Shown here: piece after piece, positions 51,464 through 61,641 of the stretch
Position numbering within the stretch: position 1 is the stretch's first letter
How the letters are laid out: each line of letters begins with the position of its first letter
NCBI GenBank assembly: GCA_019925095.2
Contig: CM034392.1
Span: 25,486,387 to 25,550,386 of the forward strand
Direction: 5' to 3'
DNA from: Dendrolimus kikuchii
Lineage: Eukaryota; Arthropoda; Insecta; Lepidoptera; Lasiocampidae
Length of the DNA: 64,000 bases
Program-made: the position numbers and the translations under genes
Notes under the pieces: model-generated
What the model was told of the DNA's origin: nothing
Databases searched by the model: none
The model's input: only the letters and a program-made list of their open reading frames with translations

Positions 51464-51779
51464 TTTTTTTATTTTTAATGCAGGAGTTCAGCAGACAGGC
51501 AGACGGCCCACTTGATGGAAAGCGGTTACCATCGCCTATGGACATTTGCAACACCAAAGGTGCTACAAATGCGCTGCTGCTCTCTTAAAGAAGACTGGAA
51601 CCTGGTCACTAATGCCGAAACACAACACAAGGGTGTTATGGCGGCATACTCTAGACTAGGGGTGGTCGCCATCCAGTCTAGCAAATACCCTGCCACCTGG
51701 CTGTGGGTTTTTTAGTCGCCTCTTACGACAGGCCGCCAGGCCGCAGGAAATGGTTTTCTCTCTCCGTTCCTGCACGGAT
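51464..51779 (-). mobile_element. family A copy A19
   Basis: Full-length minus copy, head CCTGCACGGATA. It shares CACAACACAAG with A10 and A21, a sub-lineage mark. Confidence 0.9.
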
Positions 51780-51818
51780 AAAGATATTACTTCCATACTT
51801 CTCTATTCCGGCATATTA

Positions 51819-51989
51819 TCCCCGCAAATTGCTAATGCGCCTGGCCGCCATTTTGGTGACGTAACCGCAGCCGAACACTCAGTACCGTTAGCATCACTGG
51901 CCGGCGAGTACGCGTACATTTTTAGTTGCGGATGACGTCACGTGAATGTTAATTTGACAAGGTTCCAGCGCATTAGCAATTTGCGGGGA
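51819..51989. mobile_element. 171 bp MITE with 26 bp TIRs and TTA duplication
   Basis: Inverted ends TCCCCGCAAATTGCTAATGC... at 51819-51844 and 51964-51989, flanked by TTA at 51816-51818 and 51990-51992. A 3 bp TWA duplication suggests PIF/Harbinger, although the TIR start is not the usual GG. Contains TGACGTCACGTG. Confidence 0.8.
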
Positions 51990-52059
51990 TTATATATCAT
52001 ACATAAATAAATAGTTTTTAAACTAAATTCGTTAAAATATTCGGGTCGTTTTAGTATTA

Positions 52060-52117
52060 CGCTAAAAGGAAGGTTTGCACTGAAAATCAGCATTGTGTCG
52101 GATATTATGTCAGCACA
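52060..52117 (-). mobile_element. LINE 3' UTR scrap (CACTGAAAATCAGC family)
   Basis: GGTTTGCACTGAAAATCAGC and GTGTCGGATATTATGTC as at 38.5 kb. Confidence 0.5.
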
Positions 52118-52121
52118 GCAA

Positions 52122-52282
52122 CAAGGTGATGTCGGGAGCCTTAAGAACAGACGAGCGTGCATGACAAGAGTTATGAATGTCAAAGAAGCGAGTGAGGTTT
52201 GTAAGAATAAGCCTGAATGGCGCTCTGTTGTTCGCGCCTACCCCGCAAGGGAACTGGCGTGAAGTTATGTATGTATGTATGT
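52122..52282 (+). pseudogene. RTE-T LINE copy l
   Basis: Last ~46 codons; TATG tail 52265-52282. Confidence 0.87.
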
Positions 52283-52499
52283 ACAGCGACAAGTTGAGTG
52301 CAAACCTTGTTTGGTGCAAATGTGGCGTACAAAATCTCAAAATATGTTTTTATTTTTAAGGTACATATTAGGAATGTAAGTAAGTCGCTGTTTTTTCTTT
52401 CTTTCTTTACATACCCTCTTTATCAGTATGTTTTGTCATACTTAAAATATTCAAGATCCATCCACCCTTTATTTATATGTTCTATGTTTATTTACATAT

Positions 52500-52501
<2 letters not shown>

Positions 52502-52581
<80 letters not shown>

Positions 52582-52585
52582 TATA
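52502..52585. repeat. (AT)n array
   Basis: About 72 bp of pure AT repeats, running into (CATA)n of RTE-T copy m. Confidence 0.95.
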
Positions 52586-53204
52586 CATACATACATACAT
52601 ACATAACTTCACGCCAGTTCCCTTGCGGGGTAAAATGAGCAAAAAGGATAAAAAAGAGCAAAAAGAGCAGAAGAGCAAAAGAGCAAAAGAGCAAAAGAGC
52701 AAAAGGGCAAAAGGGCAAAAGGGCAAAAGGGCAAAAGGGCAAAAGGGCAAAAGGGCAAAAGGGCAAAAGGGCAAAAGGGCAAAAGGGCAAAAGGGCAAAA
52801 GGGCAAAAGGGCAAAAGGGCAAAAGGGCAAAAGGGCAAAAGGGCAAAGGGCAAAGGGAAAAGGGCAAAAGGGCAAAAGGGCAAAGGCACGAACAACAGAG
52901 CGCCATTTAGGCTTATTCTTACATACCTCACTTGCTTCTTTGACATTCATAACTCTTGTCATGCACGCTCGTCTGTTCTTAAGGCTCCTGACATCACCTT
53001 CTGATAGTACACGATCAATTTGATCATGGAAGGTGTGTCGTGGCCTTCCACGACTTCTGCATCCATCCACTTTTGCATTGTATATCTTGTTTATTCATTC
53101 TTTCATCATGCATTCTTTCCACATGCCCGAACCACCGGAGCATTCCTTTCCTTACCTTCACCCCGACACTCTCTTTCAGACCAACTCTCTTTCTTACTTC
53201 GGTA
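52586..53204 (-). pseudogene. RTE-T LINE copy m, expanded by a minisatellite
   Basis: Minus copy from KKESWSER ([11 protein letters not shown] region) to PARELA. The coding sequence is interrupted between CCTTGCGGGGTA (52632) and GGCACGAACAAC (52884) by about 250 bp of octamer repeats. AT arrays flank the copy on both sides, so the target was an AT array. Confidence 0.88.
52633..52884 (+). repeat. GGGCAAAA octamer minisatellite
   Basis: About 30 units. The first units are GAGCAAAA-type, the central ~20 are exact GGGCAAAA, and the last few lose an A. The plus strand has runs of GGG spaced by five bases, a G-quadruplex-compatible pattern. The frames it opens on both strands (KRAKGQKG; FALLPFCP) are periodic artefacts. 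Confidence 0.95.
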
Positions 53205-53223
53205 TATACATGTATATATATAC

Positions 53224-53308
<85 letters not shown>
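53205..53308. repeat. (AT)n array
   Basis: About 95 bp of AT with a few TGTA/CATA interruptions at 53210-53240. Confidence 0.95.
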
Positions 53309-53311
<3 letters not shown>

Positions 53312-53420
53312 CTCTGGAGCTGATCCCAGACAACCAGACCATAGTAAATAACAGGAAGTTCGTTTCCGAAATTTACCATGCCAGGAATCGTACCCAGAGC
53401 CTCTGCCTTCCAGAAAGTTC
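53309..53420 (-). mobile_element. family B SINE fragment B5
   Basis: Middle part: ACTCTGGAGCTGATCCCAGA...ATGCCAGGAATCGTACCCAG; head and tail absent. Confidence 0.75.
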
Positions 53421-53505
53421 GACCTGGCAGTATTAAAATTTTGAGATCTTTAAAATGAGGCCTACAAGTCTCATAAGATTGATTTCTTTGAACTTGAGAA
53501 TGATA

Positions 53506-53632
53506 ATAAAAGTACGTTTTAAGCGCGGTAATTTATTTGATTTCGGTTATTCCGACGTTTCAGGTGGCCGAAACGTCGGAATAACCAAAATCAAATACAT
53601 TACCGCGCTTAAAATCGTTAAAATGTAGTTTT
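53506..53632. mobile_element. family P hairpin, near-perfect 45 bp arms
   Basis: Arms 53517-53561 and 53570-53614 are reverse complements with two mismatches; loop AGGTGGCC. Outer ends AATAAAAGTACG/ATGTAGTTTTATT extend the inverted repeat. Carries GGCCGAAACGTCGG. It is a collapsed version of 59512-59958. Confidence 0.75.
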
Positions 53633-54320
53633 ATTATGTATACAAGTCGCGAAAACTTGAGAAAGATGTTCTAATACTTTGGGCTATCGCCAGAAAGATA
53701 TTACCCGTTATGAGACATTAGTTCTTTAGTCATGTTACCAGTATTTTAATTATATTGTTATATTAGCCACGAGAGTGGCTTCGCTGGAAGAGACATTTGT
53801 TTAGGTTAAAGGCTTAAATGATAAACATTTTCGGTGTTGCCATTATTAATTTTAAATCAACAATATTATATTTACTGTTTAATTAAATTATACAACGAAA
53901 CTGTTTGGTGTAACAAATGAACACATAGCCCTACCTAGGCTTTGATCACAAGTGATATTAATATCACTAACATATTAGTATGTTATGCTCTGTCTGCGAG
54001 CTATTTACTCATGGCGGCTAGCCCGCTGCGTGTCGTACCGGCGCGTACGTTTTAAAACTACCCTCAGCTACGCCCATCAAAGTCAGATAACGGCGGCCAA
54101 CTATGAGAAGCCTTGTTTATTGAGAGGACGTCAGTTTGGGACCACAAGTTCACATTCCGCTACCCCGTGTCTTATCTTATATGTTGCCAGTGGCAAATTT
54201 AAACATTTGTCGCCAGAATTTTAATAGCCTAATTAAAATATTGCCGGCGTTACAATTCGATACCCTAGCTCAAAATCATATTAATTACAATTTATTTTGC
54301 GACGTTCGGTCCGTAAAGGC
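53633..54320. other. no firm feature
   Basis: AT-rich with a perfect 18 bp palindrome AGTGATATTAATATCACT at 53951-53968. A 79-codon plus frame (53985-54224) includes YRRVRFKTTLSYAHQSQI; not recognised. Confidence 0.35.
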
Positions 54321-54480
54321 TAAGGGCTCATAGACTTATTAAAAACGCCTGGTCGAGGGCACAGGCGACCGGAAGGCTGGAGTTTACCTCGCTCGAGGAT
54401 TAGTGTTTGTATTCAGCGAGGTAATGCTGGCAGCCTCCTAGGCACACTGCCTAGCGATGGCGGTCTGGTAGGGCTAGACC
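54321..54480 (+). pseudogene. LINE fragment (QRGNAAS family)
   Basis: Parallel to 23.05-23.2 kb: GACCGGAAGGCTGGAGTTTA, CAGCGAGGTAATGCTGGCAGC; frame broken. Confidence 0.65.
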
Positions 54481-54494
54481 ACATTCGCTACGTA

Positions 54495-54704
54495 TATGGC
54501 TACCACCCCTGGTCTAGAGTATGCCGCCATAACAACTGTGAGTTGTGTTCAGGCATCAGTGGCCAGGTTTTAGTTTCTTCATCAAGATTGGCAGCACATT
54601 GGCAGCACCTCTGGTATTGTTAATGTCCATAGGTGACGGTAATCATTTTCTATCACAGTTGGGCTGTCAGCCTGTCTGCTGTGCTTCAGCAATAAAACGA
54701 AATG
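54495..54704 (+). mobile_element. family A-like copy A20, diverged
   Basis: ATGGCTACCACCCCTGGTCT to CTGTGCTTCAGCAATAAAAC. Its tail is intermediate between family A and the RTE LINE end at 36.5 kb (CTGTACTTCAGCAACAAAAA). Confidence 0.75.
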
Positions 54705-54969
54705 AAATGAAATTTATTTACATAATGAGTGCAGGGAACATAAAACAATGAAACAATGCGATGACAATTCTGTAGGAGCGTCCAAAGTTAGGTCTGGTGC
54801 CCGCACTAGATCTCAACAGAGCCTATGTGGCGGGCCTCAGTGGAGTTCGCTTCGGATTCAAAACTCTTTTTCTTTAAAAAAAAATCAGTCTAGCTCTACC
54901 CTACCTACTCTATCCTAGTTTATAGTGTATTCTTTCCTTTTGCTACGGTTTTGTCTATAGTGTTACATA
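54705..54969. other. no recognised feature
   Basis: (GAAAT)3 tail-like run at 54700-54715, then unassigned sequence. Confidence 0.35.
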
Positions 54970-55250
54970 CAACTTAGGCGCCGACAAAGACAAATTCTAC
55001 CTGCATATCTGTAAAAACACATTTTATTACCTGTCGGCATTTGAACAAATTGTAATTCTTTTATGATCGTCTTCTTTTGTATACTTATATATTGGCTTAT
55101 GTTTCTAGAGAACAGCCCATTGTTTTATTGTACTCGTTTATGGCCTGCTGCGGCAGGATCATTAATCAGGTGTTGCGGATTACGTCGACTACGATACGGG
55201 AACATTTGTATTTGTGAGGTATAAAACGACGGCCTGATGGGGAGAAGGGG
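54970..55250 (+). mobile_element. LTR-1 fragment (U3 with TATA)
   Basis: CCTGCATATCTGTAAAAACA, TTTTATTACCTGTCGGCATTTG match the LTR at 5337 (minus), then GTCGACTACGATACGGG and GAGGTATAAAACGACGGCC match the LTR at 20.6 kb. Truncated just after the TATA box, near 55250. Confidence 0.75.
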
Positions 55251-55461
55251 CAGAAAATAAGAAAAAAAGAAAAAATGAAAAGATGTTGTCCCTAAATTAG
55301 CTTTCCCTAAAATCGGCTGCCCTAGGCTTCAGCCTGCGTAGCTGTTGGTAAATCCACCACTGAATATTGTACACATTACATAATACACATGCAGATATGT
55401 TCATTCGTAATCCCAAAACGCCGTTTAAGCTAAAAGGACAGATCTATAAATCTATCATTAA

Positions 55462-55968
55462 GGGCCATTTACATGGAGAGAGTTTCTTGCCTCGAAGATA
55501 CGATTGTCGAAAGCAAGAAACAAAATATGATGTAAACTAAACATACAATATAATACGTGGAAGGGCGATAATCGCCTGGTCATTGAATATTGACGTCTCT
55601 GTGTAAACAAAATAGAAAATACCGTGCTCACCACGAAGCTCGAAAGGCAACTTTCGCATTCAAATCGGTTCAAATTGTTTTGTACGGTACTCGCATGGAC
55701 TTCAAAAAAGGTCAAACTAGTTCTAGTTTAGACAAGTCGACAAATCGTAGGTAAATATCCCAATGAGATTTGTTTCGTAGTGTAAACAAAACTCTTGGTG
55801 ATTATTACCATACGATTATCATATGACATACTCGTAAGCGAGTTTTTGTTTTTTGGTTGAATGTAAACATGTCAATAGAATTATTGTCTAAAGAGTTACT
55901 GCCTACGAAAATAGTATATGATTTCTCGCCCCAAAACGTGCGATAAACACTCTCCATGTAAATGGTCC
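55462..55968. mobile_element. 507 bp TIR element flanked by TTAA
   Basis: Ends GGGCCATTTACATGGAGAGA and, inverted, GGACCATTTACATGGAGAGT (24 bp, two mismatches); TTAA at 55458-55461 and 55969-55972. Several TGTAAAC motifs internally. TTAA duplication is the piggyBac hallmark, but the TIR does not begin CCC, so the superfamily is only likely. No transposase. Confidence 0.8.
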
Positions 55969-55972
55969 TTAA

Positions 55973-56524
55973 GACCTGTCCTTTTGTATGAAAGTGAAGC
56001 GTGGCTTGGACTTGAGGGACACAAGCAAGAGCTGCGTGTTACGAAATAGATTAAAAATTGAAAATAAATTAATAGGCCTTTCAATTATGACTGATATAAG
56101 TTTAAGAAGATTTAGTCGAGTTCTGTATAATAAAGGAATGGATGCCGGGAAGATGTAGCGACAGGTGACATCATGTGGATCCCAAGTAAGGAGGTAAGTC
56201 TTTTACTAGATGAATGTCATTTCTTAGTATTCTTCTTCCACTGCAGCGGTGGATGTGTGCAGTAACGCGATAGGTCCGCACTAAGAAGTCTTGCATTTGC
56301 GGCAGCCTTCACATCTCATATATCAGCTAATACATAATATTGTAATGGAACACTTATAAGCCAATAGATGGCGCTGTGCAATAATTGAGGTCGTAAACGT
56401 TTCCCGAAACGTACAAAGAATATGTACAAATTTCCAACAGTAATAGATGAGCCTAGGCCTGCGACGAATAACAATAGCTTCGCTGGAAGATCTTCCTTTA
56501 AGACGGAGGAGCATTCCATCTTCC
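55973..56524. other. no recognised feature
   Basis: Two minus frames of 67-69 codons (56316-56532) have no recognisable domain. Confidence 0.35.
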
Positions 56525-56532
56525 ATCTCCAC

Positions 56533-57606
56533 TAGCGATGTGACGAGATGGATTTTTTCTGACTCGAGTGACTCGGGGTATTATGGCCATTGACTCGAAT
56601 CACAACTCGAGTTGACTCGGCTCGTGCCATCAGTTTTCATTCATAATTCCGATCATAGCCGACTCGAACCCGAAATGGCCCGACCAACCGACGAATCCAA
56701 ATATTACAAAGCGAGTTGAATGACGTGCAGGAGTTACGAGTAACAGATTCATTTCATTCAATTCAATCCAAATCAGAGATGCTCGGTGCCGCCCTTTTTT
56801 TTTGCCAGGGGAAATCCGTTTGAGGACTAAGCCGCGACAGGCACAGAAGCCTGGGGGGATGTTCGCGACCCGTGTGAGTGTGGGATTCGCCAGATCGGGG
56901 GTGGCACTAGCGTGCCCAGTCAGAACTGGTGCCACGCTATTGCCACTCCCCAGTTAGGGATACCCACTAAAACCCCTGGGTGTTCCGTCCTGCGCCTTAT
57001 GCCAGGGCTACGGGAAATGGGCTGCCCGACTCCGCGGTGCCCTGGCAGGCGTGGGCCCCCCTCACTGGGCCTCTTCCTATGCCAGGGGACGTATCCCCCG
57101 GCTACAACTTGGTCTATTCCATACGTGGGGCGGTCTGTAACGCGCCCCACGGGAAGAGAGATGAGCGCGCGCGGAACACTCACGCTCTCATCTCGACGGC
57201 ATGTGCGGGTGCGTGAGAACCCCTATACCCCTAGGGGCCCCACCCTCGCCGCCCGCTTACGGTGGCCAAAGGTCGAACTCGGACCTCCGGCGTCGGCGCG
57301 TCCTCCTTTGGCGGGAGCGGAGCAAGGACGTACGCTCACGCTCCCGCTCCGCCTCCTCCTTCGCAAACATAACGTGCTCGCAAAAGGAGGAGACTACTCG
57401 GTGCCGCCCGTCGCAACTCGTGTCCCCCGTGGGAAGCATCATGCGAATACGACGCGAGCTGCAAGCTCGTTTGCTTCGCGACCATAGACAGAGAATTCTC
57501 TTACTATACTGTAGTGATTCGAGTTATTAATAACTGAACTCGAGTTGACTCGTTTGTGGTTTGATTCGAGCGACTCGAGTCAAATAGCTCGACTCGGACA
57601 TCGCTA
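56533..57606. mobile_element. hAT-like element with 8 bp target duplication
   Basis: Ends TAGCGATGT.ACGAG and, inverted, TAGCGATGTCCGAG; flanked by ATCTCCAC at 56525-56532 and 57607-57614. Subterminal regions are full of GACTCGAG/CTCGAGT motifs on both sides. 8 bp duplication and the terminal GCGATG match hAT elements. Without the LINE inside it is about 459 bp, non-autonomous. Confidence 0.85.
56795..57396 (-). mobile_element. LINE 3' end inserted in the hAT, 13 bp duplication
   Basis: Minus-oriented GC-rich insert, poly-A as T9 at 56795-56803, flanked by CTCGGTGCCGCCC at 56782-56794 and 57397-57409. Contains (inverted) GGTTTTAGTGGGTATCCC and GGATTTCCCCTGGC as at 32.4 kb. The 191-codon plus frame 56912-57487 is a GC-rich antisense frame, not a gene. 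Confidence 0.85.
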
Positions 57607-57614
57607 ATCTCCAC

Positions 57615-58269
57615 CACAATATCAAAAAAAACTAATGAGGTGTCTTTGGGACACATGTTTGGAACGAAGTTCTCCTAAAATGTCTTAAAAATTCTCAAAA
57701 CGTCTCAAAAAGTGTGTCGATAAGCATCGAAAACCATCGAAATTTTATCAAAAACCTATGTATAGAAAGAAATACATAAACAAACAAATAGTATCAAAAA
57801 CAGCGTATATTATTACACTAATTGATATTTTAGATTTTATTTCATTGCATTAAAGTTGATAGCTTACTATAGCAAAAAGTGTCGTGACAACTTTTCGTAA
57901 GAATTTTTTCCGTCTAGCCCCCTTTCACAACGCGCGATAAGGAACTTCGTTCCAAAAACCTGCACACCCGAGCAGCTAAGTCTGAACACACGAAAGGGCT
58001 ATATATCCGCCGATAAGGCCTTTTGTATCTCAAAATAAATAAAATAGCTTAAATATGTCCGGTTCGGAGCACAAATATCGGGCTCGTGCGTAAAACTACG
58101 GACGCCATTGCGGACTAGCGAGATGAGAACCCACCGATATGCGTAATGAGCTCAATTAACATATTTTGCTTTCGTTATAATCCTTATTTGACTTTAAGAG
58201 TACAGAAGAAGAAGAAGAAAGATGACAGAACAAAACCCCTTTTGTTTCAAGTAGAATTGTTACTAATGA
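57615..58269. other. no recognised feature
   Basis: AT-rich; nothing recognised. Confidence 0.4.
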
Positions 58270-58508
58270 GTTTTTTTTTTTTTTATTGGAGGAGATCAGC
58301 AGACAGGCAGACGGCCCACTTGATGGAAAGCGGTAACCATCGCCTATGGACATTTGCAACATCAAAGTTGTTACAAATGCGCTGCTGCTCTCTTAATGGA
58401 GACTGGAACCTGGTCACTAATGCCGGAACACAACACAAGGTTGTTATGGCGGCATACATTAGACCAGGGGTGGTAGCCATCCAGTCGGGCAAATGCCACC
58501 TGGCAAAT
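58270..58508 (-). mobile_element. family A copy A21, head truncated at CCACCTGGC
   Basis: T15 tract at 58271-58284, then a normal minus copy that stops at AATGCCACCTGGCAAATTTT, lacking the CGTAAGAGG head. Confidence 0.85.
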
Positions 58509-58659
58509 TTTGGGTGTTGATTAAATCTATGTTCCGTTTTGTAGTCAGTGAGAAAACAGCCTGCGGTGTAAGGCTAAGTTCACATGGAGTCAAGTGTTGC
58601 CGGATCGGATTTTTATTATACACGGCAGAACCGAATGCTCTGAGCACACGGCATTTGGT

Positions 58660-58902
58660 TTTGTCTTTCCGAAAAAAATCGAATTGTGTGGTCGAAAAGA
58701 GTATATATGCGTGTGTGTATCAAATACGTGGTAGTGTGTGTAAGGTTTTTTTTTATTGATTTAATGTATTTCTTATGCATAATTAAAAAAAATATTAGCA
58801 TTCTGCACTCCTTCTCTATGTAAACTATAAGTGTGCGAAATTTCATACTCGTAATTCGTAAAAAGGGGTACAAATTTTTTGCTTCACGTATTAATATATA
58901 GA
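58660..58902 (-). mobile_element. Helitron H3, 5' part
   Basis: Minus strand begins TCTATATATTAATACGTGAAG at 58902 and follows H3 to about 58690; the hairpin and CTAG end are missing. Confidence 0.75.
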
Positions 58903-59090
58903 TAAACTAAACCTGTTTTAATAGAAATTAAAGGAGTAAATTGGTTTCATGACAATGATTTGGAGGTGATTTGTCATATTTTTTTCTTTACATTAATATC
59001 ATAGTTACGTCTTACAATCATCATGAACATTCAAGTTTGTTGTGTTTAAAACACAGGTTCGACCAAGACTGACTTTTATTTGTAACTACC
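58903..59090. other. no recognised feature
   Basis: AT-rich spacer. Confidence 0.35.
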
Positions 59091-59180
59091 CTCATTACAA
59101 TATTTTATTTTTTTATTACTAATTATATCTCTACGGACTCGAGTTCCGTGCCCTTTTTTACTACTTACATTACAATATAT
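59091..59180 (-). mobile_element. LINE tail fragment (GAACTCGAGTCCGTA family)
   Basis: Top strand CTACGGACTCGAGTTCCGTG preceded by TTATTACTAATT; the same 3' end as 24.2 and 30.4 kb, inverted. Confidence 0.6.
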
Positions 59181-59511
59181 TAATATACCACATCTTCGCC
59201 TACAAAAAAAAGTTTTTATATAAAAAGAGAATCTATTTCTACGCATATAACAAATTTATTTTTATTATTTATCTACGTAATAATCATTGCCAATTATTAA
59301 TTTTATTATAACATATTTTAATACGACATTAGTTATGAAAATTATTTTAATTTTTAAATAAAGCCGTGCCGAAAATAATAAGCATATAAGATTTTATACA
59401 TAGCATACATGCCTATTTTATACATGATAATAATAATCATAGAAAATTTTATAGATAATTAATTTGTTTTTTTTAACATACATTTTTTTAAATATTTTCT
59501 TAAGTTTTCGC
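59181..59511. other. no recognised feature
   Basis: Very AT-rich, no motif. Confidence 0.4.
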
Positions 59512-59958
59512 GACTTGTATACATAATAAAACTACGTTTTAACGGTTTTAAGCGCGGTAATTTTATTTGATTTTGGGTTTTCCGAAGTTTTGGTGATAAT
59601 TACTTTTATTTTTTCTTCCACCCATTTTAATATTATTAAAAAATTATTAGAGCTAGGCATGTTTGCTGAAGAGTTTTTTGCGCCGCTTCTTCTCTTAAAG
59701 CCATAACATGTTGCGAAGCGGTAGTAAATTAGATTAGGCGCCCATAGAGTAAATAATAACCACAGCCAAAATTAAAACTAAATAATTAAAATGAACAAGT
59801 TGGTATTAGGCTAAATAAAACTTTAACAATACTCGTTGACACTTGACATCATTGTCTTCCGTGATCACGGCCACTGAAAAGTGGCCGAAACGTCGGAAAA
59901 ACCAAAATCAAATAAAATTACCGCGCTTAAAACCGTTAACACGTAGTTTTATTATACA
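59512..59958. mobile_element. family P element with long inverted arms
   Basis: Arms: ATAATAAAACTACGTTTTAA...GCGCGGTAATTTTATTTGAT (59522-59575) and the inverse at 59900-59955. Between them about 320 bp, part of which repeats at 30.5 kb. Near the right arm GGCCACTGAAAAGTGGCC (6 bp stem) runs into GAAACGTCGG. The pairing of inverted terminal arms with a CTGA...GAAAC core recalls Penelope-like element termini, which can carry hammerhead ribozymes, but the core here is degenerate and no polymerase is present. Confidence 0.5.
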
Positions 59959-60175
59959 TTTTTTTATTATTATTTATGAGTAAACTGCAAACATGTAAAA
60001 TAATTAAGAAACTTAAATTAATTTTAATCCTTATTCAAAAATTTTCTAATTTTCTTTTGAGCTTTTATAGCCGCCAGTCTAGACATCCGTTCGTTTACAT
60101 ATAAGTTAGGATTCTGATTGTTAAGAAGTTCTTCGTCATAACGCAGATCGTCGTCCATTTATATTCAAATTCAAA
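59959..60175. other. no recognised feature
   Basis: AT-rich; nothing recognised. Confidence 0.35.
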
Positions 60176-60330
60176 AGTTTTTATTCAAAATAAGTTCCAC
60201 TGGAGAACACTTTTTGAAGGTCATACATGAAAGTTAAAATTTAATTTTTACTTCCTATTCTATGTACACCGCTTCGCAACGTGTTGATGCTGTAAAGGAG
60301 AATATATTTTATTATATTTCATATTCTATT
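60176..60330 (-). mobile_element. probable LINE 3' tail
   Basis: TTCAAAAGTTTTTATTCAAA and AAGTTCCACTGGAGAACAC resemble a LINE 3' UTR read from the tail side, with CACCGCTTCGCAACGTGTTG paralleling 59.7 kb. Confidence 0.4.
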
Positions 60331-60487
60331 TATATCTCAAATTCTTTTTTTTTATACGTTTTGTACAGAAGTATGTTACAGAATAACTTTTTGAAGAATT
60401 AATGGAGTTGCAGCAAACAATGCATACTCAATAAGACCAAGACAATAAAAGGAAAGAAAAATAATGTTATAGTTATAATAATGACAC

Positions 60488-60512
60488 ATATATATATATA
60501 TATATATATGGA
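60488..60512. repeat. (AT)n array
   Basis: ATATAT run directly upstream of RTE-T copy n. Confidence 0.85.
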
Positions 60513-60539
60513 TGTGGATGGATGGGTTATGTTAAATTG

Positions 60540-60756
60540 AAGGATGCAGAAGTCGTGGGAGGCCACGACACACCTTCCATGATCAAATTGATCGTGTACT
60601 AGCAGAAGGTGATGTCAGGAGCCTTAAGAACAGACGAGCTTGCATGACAAGAGTTATGAATGTCAAAGAGGCAAGTGAGGTGTGTAAGAATAAGCCTAAA
60701 TGGCACTCTGTTGTTCGTGCCTACCCCGCAAGGGAACTGGCGTGAAGTTATGTATG

Positions 60757-60764
<8 letters not shown>
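60540..60764 (+). pseudogene. RTE-T LINE copy n
   Basis: Plus copy from [15 protein letters not shown] to RAYPARELA; tail TATG then an (AT)n array at 60761-60796. AT runs on both sides suggest insertion into an AT array, as for copy m. Confidence 0.88.

Positions 60765-60796
<32 letters not shown>
60761..60796. repeat. (AT)n array
   Basis: 36 bp of AT repeats after the TATG tail. Confidence 0.9.
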
Positions 60797-60798
<2 letters not shown>

Positions 60799-61286
60799 AC
60801 AAAGTTAATTTTGGTAAACTTGACTAGCAATTACCAACGAGAAGTTGTTTCATCTGCACCCTATTTTCGATATTTTGCTGCAAGCGGGGCCTTTATTTTA
60901 CACCTAGTTAAAAATAACCAACTGTGAAAATTAAACAACACTAAGAACAATGGGAAAACAAATACACGATAAAATTAATGTCCGCCTTGAAAACCCAAAA
61001 GCACTCCCGATACGGCACGCCAATTAGGACCGAACGCAATAACAGTAAAAAAACTTTAATAAACAATGGAACTGGAGACGCGTGTAAATTCGGCACCAGC
61101 CGCGGCGATTACTCCCCCTAACTGGATATAATTACGGTCATTCAGTGTCATCTTACCCTTAACGAGAACATCAACATGGTGCGAACGCCGCTGCTGTAAT
61201 GGAAGTACGAAGGACAGTACAACTTTGGATGTGTTTATTAATATAAAGCTCTTAAGGATTATATATTACTACAGTTTTCTTAGCTA
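60797..61286. other. no recognised feature
   Basis: Mixed composition, unmatched in the window; possibly unique DNA. Confidence 0.35.
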
Positions 61287-61641
61287 GTTACATACATACA
61301 TACATAACTTCACGCCAGTTCCCTTTCGGGGTAGGCACGAACAACAGAGCGCCATTTAGGCTTATTTTTACACACCTCACTTGCTTCTTTGACATTCATA
61401 ATGCTTGTCATGCACGCTCGTCTGTTCTTAAGGCTCCTGACATCACCTTCTGCTAGTACACGATCAATTTGATCATGGAAGGTGTGTCGTGGCCTTCCAC
61501 GACTTCTGCATCCATCCACTTTTGCATTGTATATCTGTTTAGTCATTCTTTCATCATGCATTCTTTCCACATGCCCGAACCACCGAAGCATTCCTTTCTT
61601 TACCTTCACCCCGACACTCTCTTTCAGACCAACTCTCTTTC
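61287..61641 (-). pseudogene. RTE-T LINE copy o
   Basis: Minus copy, 99 open codons, tail (CATA)4 at 61290-61306; truncated after [10 protein letters not shown]. Confidence 0.9.

Noticed and set aside
52633..52884. Regularly repeated tract as a possible CRISPR array
   Set aside because: The unit is 8 bp with no spacers and the context is an animal transposon.
52488..53070. Open frames of 95-153 codons on both strands over the octamer tract and AT arrays
   Set aside because: They translate short periodic repeats (KRAKGQKG, FALLPFCP, YIYIYI). An 8 bp period stays open in all frames by chance, so this is not coding evidence.
56912..57487. 191-codon plus frame, the longest in the window
   Set aside because: It lies antisense to a GC-rich LINE 3' UTR and crosses its poly-T side and target duplication. 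High GC leaves few stops; no domain is visible.
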